DNA from: Prinia subflava
Taxonomy: Eukaryota > Chordata > Aves > Passeriformes > Cisticolidae
Reading direction: 5' to 3'
Length of the DNA: 64,000 bases
Assembly: GCF_021018805.1 (NCBI RefSeq)
Contig: NC_086251.1
Coordinates: 38,882,767-38,946,766, forward strand
In this document: positions 60,800 through 64,000 of the stretch, piece after piece
Position numbering within the stretch: position 1 is the stretch's first letter
Layout of the letters: each line of letters starts with the position of its first letter
The notes under the pieces: generated by a model
The model's database searches: none
What the model saw: the letters and a program-made list of their open reading frames with translations, nothing else
Told to the model about the DNA's origin: nothing
Program-made: the position numbers and the translations under genes

Positions 60800-63280
60800 T
60801 GGACATGCAAGATAGATGTATTCTGAGCCTTGTGTAGACTTATCTTTCTTTAGCCATTATGTTAATCTCAAACCAAACAAACTAAAGGAAAAAAAAAAGA
60901 GGAGGACAAAAATATCCAATAAAGGAATTCTAAGAAGGAAGAAGCTTGCAATGATCAGCAAAAATAAAGAAAAACATAGAGAATTAAGTATCATTGTACA
61001 ATCAAGCAAACTTCTGTATTATGGCTATATTGTTGGTTGCTAAGTTTGCAATTTTTATTTATAAAGTATTTCAATTGCTTGTAAAGAATTACACAGCTAA
61101 TCAGTTAGAACTGACATACATTTTGGCTAAATACCTATAATTACAGTTGTTTCATACCTGAGCCCCTGTTACTGATGTTGTGTAACAAGCAGTCCTGATT
61201 GCTGACATCAGCCCACTTAATGTTCCTGCATTTACGTGATAATTAGATAAAATCAAATAAAGACTTTCTGGTAACTTCATAAAATGAAGTAAATATATTT
61301 ACCGAAATCAGCGTAGATCTAAAATATTATTTATGGTTTCATCTTTTTCTGACAGTGAAAAGGAGCATGAAAATACATAGGAGTTTTATCTAGGCAGTGC
61401 TACTTTATAAAAGTAACAGTGTGCATGTCTGTGATATGTGAAGTGAGATTTGCAGAGATAACATCTTTGATTAGACCCACTGTTTAGAAAAATACAGACA
61501 ATTCAAGGTTTTATGCTTGGAAGGTCTCTGCTTCTCCCAGGTCTGTCAGCTCTCGCTTGCACTCTTAGACCATCACTGCTACAACATGAACATTACATGT
61601 TCATTACAACATGCTCATGTTGACCTAGAATATACAGAGGAGCAAACTAAGCTGCCCTTGTACATGAGCATGTGGAAATGATGGCCTGTTTAGAAATTAA
61701 GCTTCAAAGATATTCTTGAATATCAGCTTATTCAGAAGGTGCCTCAGGTTAGAAAAGCTGATTAAAAAAAAACCTACTTTGGTCAATCTGAGCAGCATAT
61801 TTAAATTGAGTTGTAGATCTTTTCCCCAAAGCATCAGTTATTCAGTACATGCTACAAGTAGTATGTATGGGTAGTATATATGTCACAGAACATCACTTTA
61901 ATTGTTAGAGCAATAAAAGCACATTTGTTTACCCCAAGGTAAAATTCATTGTAGAACAGAGAGTCTGCAAAGGAAGATTTTCCTGGATTAACTTGAAAGT
62001 GCAGATGCCCAGTGAGCATGAGCAAAGTGAATGCTCTACAGCAGTCACTCCAGGCCTAGTGGAAGCCAGAAGGAAGGGAACTTTAGTTTTTGGCTATGCA
62101 CACCCAAGGCGACCATAGGCTTGGATTTTCTCTTTCTGTGTGTAGGCCAGAGGAGGTCAGCACTGCAGTGTGTCAGGCTGCTCACAAACAGTCGAATTTC
62201 AGTTCTCCAAGATTTCTGCTCTCCCCTGTTCAATTCTTTATTTCACTGATTCCAAGTCAATCCTAGTAAATCTCATCCTGTTACACACTCCATGGTTGGA
62301 TCCTAGCCTTGTGGATCTGTTTGCTCTTAAGCTTTCCTCAGTCTGAGCAATCTGCAGCACTGCTTTTTTCCTCGACATCTATGTCATTTATCCTAAGCAT
62401 CTGCTTTTCATCTTTAATCCCTTTACAAAAATAGGTTCTTGAAGGCCACCTGCCATAAGCCAGCAAGAGCAGTTTTGGCTTGCCAGGCTTCTCATTAAAG
62501 TGAGTACCTCAAGCTCCAACTTTTTGGGCTTCACTTTATCACTTCCTGAGCATATGTAGCAGTAAGACAACACAAAGTTTGTGAAGATTTTGAAATCAGT
62601 CGCTCTGTACTTGGACAGACAATACTAACAAACTTTTACAGGTGTTTCTTTACCTCCTCAGTCTGGTTTGTCCTCCACATTCAGGTAAGGGTGCCTCTGC
62701 AGAAATCTTTGTCTTTCCTATCCTGCCATCATAAACTTTTCCCTGAATTGTAGAATTTTCCTTCTGTATATTTATTTTATTTTCTTTCATCTGATCTTGC
62801 AGTTAAACAGAACTATTCTGCTTTGGAAGTATGTCCATCTGTTCTGCCCCAGCATCCTTTGTCTGTCTGCAAGTTACCTTCGAGTGACCCTGCGGTCTTT
62901 CAAACTGTGTGGTTTAAAAGCAGTCCTGTTAGCTCCTCTTCTCTTTCAAATCCGTCAGAATGGCTGGAAATAAGTGGTTTCAGCCATTCCATTTCTTGAA
63001 AATTAGGGTTTTTTCTTTCTCGTTAGTTGGATACATAGCAGAGCCATGATGCAAAGCAGCCATTTCAGAAGCTTTTTAGATAAAACAATGGTATAAGAGT
63101 TTAATAAAATTAATTGGAATTTTTCATTATATACAGATTCTCCAGGTCATCACATGGACATTTTCAAATCTTGTGATGTTATGAAGAAACTCCTAATATT
63201 TGGGTTTATTCAGAATTTGTTTCCTGGAAACATGTGGCTACACAAAAATACTAGTTTTCATTTCTTCTCATATGAAATTC
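60800..63280. other. Non-coding sequence, nothing firmly recognised
   Basis: Overlapping frames on both strands near 62,031-62,249 show no domain. A palindromic motif at 61,586-61,604 is annotated separately. An A-rich run follows the CR1 at 60,888-60,900. Confidence 0.5.
61586..61604. repeat. 8-bp perfect inverted repeat with 3-base loop
   Basis: ATGAACAT and ATGTTCAT flank TAC. ACAACATG also flanks it as a direct repeat (61,581 and 61,606). Confidence 0.85.
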
Positions 63281-63284
63281 TCAT

Positions 63285-64000
63285 ATGAACATAACCAGAG
63301 GATGGCTTTGTTGGATCAGGTCTAACTGATCAAGGATGCAGTGTTTGACAGTGTTCAATGGCTAACTCCCACAATCTAATAGATAGGGGAAATACAGCAT
63401 GATAGTACTGTGTTTTCCTTTAGACATCTAAGAAATCAATGATTTAATGATTTCCTGAGCAGAAACTTGCACTGAGGTCATGTTGTGGCTAGTAACCAGA
63501 AGAAGAATTTAATTCCATAAATTTGCCCAAGGCATTTTAACCCCCTTGCACTTCTGGCCCCATGAAACCTACATCAGTGAATTTCACAAAAAGATTATGC
63601 AGCATTTATTTTTGTTACTTTTAAACCTACTACTTCATCCTTTCACTAGATGCCCTTTTGTTCTTATTCACCTTCCTCATGTCATTTTTTATGGGTCTTC
63701 GTTTCCAAGCTGAAGAGTCTTAGTGTAATAAACTAAGACTTGATAAGAAACTATGTTATCCTACTGATAAATCTGATCTGGTTTTCTATTTTTTTTTCTT
63801 GAATCCATTGTAACCTTATATTCTTTTATTGTGGCTTCACTGTTGGGCTAGAGTCTACTGTGTGGCTGCAGTATGAATTTGTTTATTGATGCGGAGATGC
63901 TTTCTCTTTTCTTCTCTATCTCCCCCAGTAATTTCTAACATATTATGTTCCACATATGTCATTACTGACCATTGAGCTGATATTTTCAGAGGACTATACA
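63285..64000 (-). mobile_element. Old CR1/L3-like LINE, 3' end and reverse-transcriptase part, minus strand
   Basis: The antisense 3' end begins with 'gaacataaccagaggatggc' and 'tttgttggatcaggtctaac' (63,288-63,327), then 'cagtgtttgacagtgttcaa' (63,340-63,359). This matches the end of L3/CR1-type LINEs (gaacataagaatggccatactgggtcagacc...gacagtggccaatg). Further blocks follow in the right order: 'ttttaaacctactacttcat' (63,619-63,638), 'ttgttcttattcaccttcct' (63,658-63,677), 'tttccaagctgaagagtctt' (63,702-63,721), and 'ttctctatctcccccagtaa' with 'tttctaacatattatgttc' (63,912-63,950). It probably continues past the window end. Confidence 0.7.

Noticed and set aside
61586..61604. Possible steroid-receptor (glucocorticoid-type) element
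   Set aside because: The GAACA and TGTTC half-sites are five bases apart instead of three, so the spacing does not fit.
1..64000. tRNA, rRNA, snRNA, known microRNA or CRISPR-like array
   Set aside because: I looked for tRNA B-box-like GGTTCGAATC motifs, common microRNA seeds and regularly spaced repeats by eye and found none convincing. A tool search would be needed to exclude microRNA hairpins.

Overview
The window reads as vertebrate nuclear DNA from a bird. It is AT-rich, has no operon-like gene packing, and carries CR1 LINE sequence that ends in the short tandem 3' tail typical of avian CR1 (around 60,760-60,790). The tail unit, of the type TGATTCTG, suggests a neoavian or passerine genome, but that part is inference. 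I could not identify any complete, recognisable protein-coding gene or known structural RNA. The window is best read as a gene desert or part of a very large intron, holding regulatory sequence and transposon relics.

Layout. (1) 1-17.7 kb: mostly featureless AT-rich sequence with decayed CR1-like LINE pieces on the minus strand (2.85-3.09 and 9.99-10.57 kb), MIR/L3-type tails (4.27 and 12.24 kb), pieces of old amniote palindromic repeats, a perfect 28-bp palindrome (8.82 kb) and simple repeats. (2) 17.76-18.16 kb: the only open frame that looks protein-like. It has two hydrophobic segments and a cytoplasmic-type tail ending in an ITIM-like motif, and a good ATG lies just upstream in another frame. 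(3) 18-53 kb: long non-coding stretches, with blocks at about 23.4-24.5, 32.5-32.8, 40.4-40.7, 45.95-46.48 and 47.9-48.4 kb that resemble conserved enhancers (many TAAT-type cores, few signs of decay). A larger minus-strand CR1 fragment lies at 35.07-36.1 kb and an L3-like one at 44.9-45.3 kb. (4) 53.9-56.0 kb: the most striking region, a CpG island flanked and interrupted by enhancer-like AT-rich blocks. It contains a 25-bp minisatellite, a pure ATTTT pentanucleotide array of about 15 copies and three YY1-like sites. (5) 58.55-60.79 kb: a plus-strand, 5'-truncated CR1 with recognisable endonuclease and reverse-transcriptase parts, broken by frameshifts and stops. (6) 63.29 kb to the window end: another old CR1/L3-like LINE on the minus strand.

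The features do not form a pathway. The CpG island and the enhancer-like blocks fit together as a promoter or regulatory hub of a developmental gene whose exons lie outside the window, or of an unannotated non-coding transcript. The older LINE pieces are all on the minus strand, which would fit an intron transcribed in the plus direction, but the number is small. Repeat family names rest on recognition of conserved stretches by eye; no database search was run.
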